Source of the DNA: an uncultured Bacteroidales bacterium
GTDB taxonomy: Bacteria; Bacteroidota; Bacteroidia; Bacteroidales; Bacteroidaceae
Assembly (NCBI GenBank): GCA_945833885.1
Contig: CAMAFY010000030.1
Span: 1-35,061 of the forward strand
Direction: 5' to 3'
Length of the DNA: 35,061 nt
The notes below the pieces were generated by a model. That model made no database searches, was not told the DNA's origin, and was given only the letters and a program-made list of their open reading frames with translations. Below, piece by piece: positions 33,200 through 35,061 of this stretch. Numbering within the stretch: position 1 is the first letter of the stretch; each line of letters begins with the position of its first letter. Both the position numbers and the translations under genes were made by a program.

Positions 33200-34546
33200 A
33201 TGAAACATATTTTCCGTTCCCTTACCCTTTTTGCCCTGAGTCTCACATGTGGGCTCAGCGCTTTCGCACAGACCAACCCCAACCGTATGCTCGTCAACTC
33301 CGAAGCCGGCTATAAAGGTTTCCTGGTTGAGCGTGTGCAGGACATCACCTTCGCCACCGTGGAAGGCGAGGTTAAGGCCGATGTGGAGGTCAAAAGCGTC
33401 GATGAAGAACTGATTGTCGTCAGCATTACGCGCAGCGAAGCCTGCCAGGGTTTCCGTCTTTCCGTCATGCCCGCCACGGTTGCCGACACCTATTATCCGC
33501 ATCCCGACTACATGATTCAGAAGATTGAGTCTGAGGAACCCACACTCTATTATCAGGACTTCCCCGATGGCCAGATTTCCGGCGCCGTATTGCAGGACAA
33601 TACCAAGTACAGTGTCGTCACCGTCGGCTACGATCAGTATGGCATCGCCTGCGGTCTTTGCCGTGCGGACTTCACCACTCCCCGCGCAGACATTGTAGGA
33701 TCGCCCAAGGTGACCACCACCGTTAAGGAACTTGACAAGTATACCTATACCCTTCATTGCGAGCCCAATGCCGATGTTGCCGGCTATGCCATCGTGACGG
33801 CCGAAAAGGGTGTGTGCCAACAGCAGTGCGCCATGTTCCATTTTGCCAACTTCGGTGACATGGTACGCACGTGGGGCATCGTCAGCGAACCGGCAGAAGC
33901 CCGCGATTTCACCTTCAATGACCGTCAGCCCGGCACCGATTACGAGTTCTTTGTGCAGGCTTGGGATGCCCAGGGAACGTATGTCGACTGCGACACCATC
34001 AGCATTCACACCCCGGGTCTCGGTGACAGCGGCGATGCCTACGTGGACATCACCCTCGGAAACTACGTACTCGCTGATTGGGGTGGCGAGATGCTCCCCT
34101 CGCAGTTCATCACTTTCACCCCCAACGAGCATACTTCGGCCTACCGTTATTCCGTATATTATGCCAAGAGTACCGGCGACTACATAGGATATGACGACTA
34201 CAAGGACGAGATTCAGCAGGAACTCTGCTCCGAAGCACCCATGGCCGGCATGGCAAATTGGTTCTTCTATGAGCCCTTGACCACCGACTTCCAACTCAAT
34301 CCCAACACGGAATACGTGGTCATTGCTGCCGGAAAGAACGGTGATGGTGTGTGGGGAAAAATCAATGAATACCGCTTCACCACACCTTCCTCGCCGTCTT
34401 CCGCAAGCCCCGTCATGGTGAAGTCGGCCTCTGTCACCTCCGAATCCGGCATCGTCCAGCGTCCTTACAGCCCCGCTGTGCGCAACAGCAAGGGCGACGT
34501 CAGCGTACGCTTGAAGTCAAAGGGCCTTGTGCTGAGCGCAAGATAA
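33200..34546 (+). CDS. Secreted Fn3-like repeat protein
   Basis: A 448-residue exported protein. I chose the ATG at 33200 (MKHIFRSLTLFALSLTCGLSAFAQ) for its signal peptide; the frame is open from 33050, but the extra 50 residues look non-coding. The mature protein contains beta-sandwich segments of Fn3 character, each with a typical late-strand pattern: YSVVTVGYDQYGIACG (residues 144-159), TDYEFFVQAWDAQGTY (about 245-260) and NTEYVVIAAGKNGDGVWG (about 366-383). No catalytic motif is visible. The C-terminus (SVRLKSKGLVLSAR) is Ser/Arg/Lys-rich and not a clear T9SS domain, so the export route beyond Sec is uncertain. It follows the small T9SS protein by 232 bp. Confidence 0.85.
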   Translation: MKHIFRSLTLFALSLTCGLSAFAQTNPNRMLVNSEAGYKGFLVERVQDITFATVEGEVKADVEVKSVDEELIVVSITRSEACQGFRLSVMPATVADTYYPHPDYMIQKIESEEPTLYYQDFPDGQISGAVLQDNTKYSVVTVGYDQYGIACGLCRADFTTPRADIVGSPKVTTTVKELDKYTYTLHCEPNADVAGYAIVTAEKGVCQQQCAMFHFANFGDMVRTWGIVSEPAEARDFTFNDRQPGTDYEFFVQAWDAQGTYVDCDTISIHTPGLGDSGDAYVDITLGNYVLADWGGEMLPSQFITFTPNEHTSAYRYSVYYAKSTGDYIGYDDYKDEIQQELCSEAPMAGMANWFFYEPLTTDFQLNPNTEYVVIAAGKNGDGVWGKINEYRFTTPSSPSSASPVMVKSASVTSESGIVQRPYSPAVRNSKGDVSVRLKSKGLVLSAR

Positions 34547-34796
34547 GCGTTCCGGCAGCGCAAGACATCCGTTCGGGGAACCGCCATCCTACGGTTCCCG
34601 AGGCTTTTCAACGCGTCTTGAAAACATACGACGGCCGCCCTCGACATAGAGCGTGGCCGTGCATGATGCAACGGGAACCAGCGACCGGAATGGAATAGGG
34701 CCGTGTTTCCTTGAAGACATCATTGCACCCCTGCCTTTCCGTCTCCGTCGTCGCATATCCGTTCTTCGCTGTCGTCCTTCGGCAGCACGATAAAAA
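34547..34796. other. Non-coding region after Fn3-like gene
   Basis: No gene recognised. A short hairpin GGGAACCG/CGGTTCCC (34576-34599) followed by a weak T-rich tract may act as a first terminator for the Fn3-like gene. Beyond 34843 the window holds only another terminator and a repeat up to its right end. Confidence 0.45.
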
Positions 34797-34843
34797 GCGC
34801 CGCAACATCCCTTTGATCGGGGAATGTTGCGGCGCATTCTTTT
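34797..34843. terminator. Strong bidirectional terminator
   Basis: GCGCCGCAACATCCC at 34797-34811 pairs with GGGAATGTTGCGGCGC (34820-34835, one bulged base). A T-run follows on the plus strand and an A-run precedes it, so it can terminate from both sides. Confidence 0.85.
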
Positions 34844-34953
34844 TGACTGTATTCCAATGGTTTATGGACGTTTGTCAAATATTCACTTTAACCCGATTCG
34901 CACCGGGTCAATCCCATTGCCGATAGGGTGGAATGAAAGGTTCGTGACACCAT

Positions 34954-34992
34954 AAAAAACTACGGAATCCCCGAAAAAGGGAATTACGTAGT
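34954..34992 (-). terminator. Minus-strand terminator for a gene beyond the right edge
   Basis: ACTACG at 34959-34964 pairs with CGTAGT at 34987-34992, and AAT-CCC pairs with GGG-ATT inside (one mismatch, one bulge). Six A residues at 34954-34959 become a T-run on the minus strand. This suggests a minus-strand gene ends to the right of the window. Confidence 0.5.
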
Positions 34993-35006
34993 CTCTATCA
35001 TAAACC

Positions 35007-35061
35007 TCCGATGTTCACGCCCGAAACCTTTGGGGTTTGTGGTTGAAAGTTCCGATGTTCA
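35007..35061. repeat. Array F: start of a 44-bp repeat, cut by window edge
   Basis: TCCGATGTTCA occurs at 35007-35017 and again at 35051-35061, exactly 44 bp apart. At the half period CGAAACC and TGAAAGT are also aligned. Only one full unit is visible. Confidence 0.6.

Overview
The window looks like a chromosome segment from a member of the Bacteroidales, most likely Prevotella-like. Three observations support this. Predicted promoters fit the Bacteroidetes pattern (TTG/TTTG, about 20 bp, TAnnTTTG). Starts generally lack Shine-Dalgarno sequences. Several secreted proteins end in type IX secretion (T9SS) type A sorting domains. The housekeeping families present (serS, smpB, cobalamin-dependent metH without its reactivation domain, M13 peptidase, FucP-like FHS permease) also fit. 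No tRNA, rRNA, CRISPR array or intact transposon was seen.

Layout. 1-1968: the 3' part of a large surface protein with a Gly/Thr/Glu/Ser repeat linker and three related beta-rich repeats. 2131-3450: serS, with a strong terminator. 3744-7079 (minus): M13 metallopeptidase followed by an FHS sugar permease. 7529-9481 (minus): ABC-F ATPase, divergent from an M23/LysM murein hydrolase (9772-10779). 10780-12050: a long stretch without a convincing gene but with a near-perfect promoter. 12051-17450 (plus): DbpA-like DEAD-box helicase (motif II DEYD), DUF4375/DMP19-like protein, smpB, metH. 17508-23713 (plus): a surface-polysaccharide island, visibly more AT-rich, with a Wzx-type flippase, an unusual ParB-like/nucleotidyltransferase-like protein, two related GT4 glycosyltransferases and a decayed acyltransferase-3 gene between them. 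24156-29478 (minus): two T9SS cargo proteins, an M6-family protease and a PKD/jelly-roll protein. 30093-32297 (minus): lipoprotein and WYL regulator. 32488-34546 (plus): a very small T9SS-type secreted protein and an Fn3-like secreted protein. The right edge holds a minus-strand terminator and the beginning of another repeat.

The most unusual feature is in the non-coding DNA. Six separate intergenic arrays (1998-2107, 3524-3699, 7246-7393, 7418-7527, 23980-24155, 35007-35061) have different sequences but share one spacing: 22 bp or a simple fraction or multiple of it (11, 44, 88). They sit between genes, without spacers, and do not look like CRISPR. This shared period is visible directly in the sequence; its cause or function is unknown.

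Functionally, the window joins a translation/one-carbon block (serS, helicase, smpB, metH) to envelope biology: peptidases, murein hydrolase, polysaccharide assembly and T9SS-exported proteins, with a WYL regulator next to the last group.
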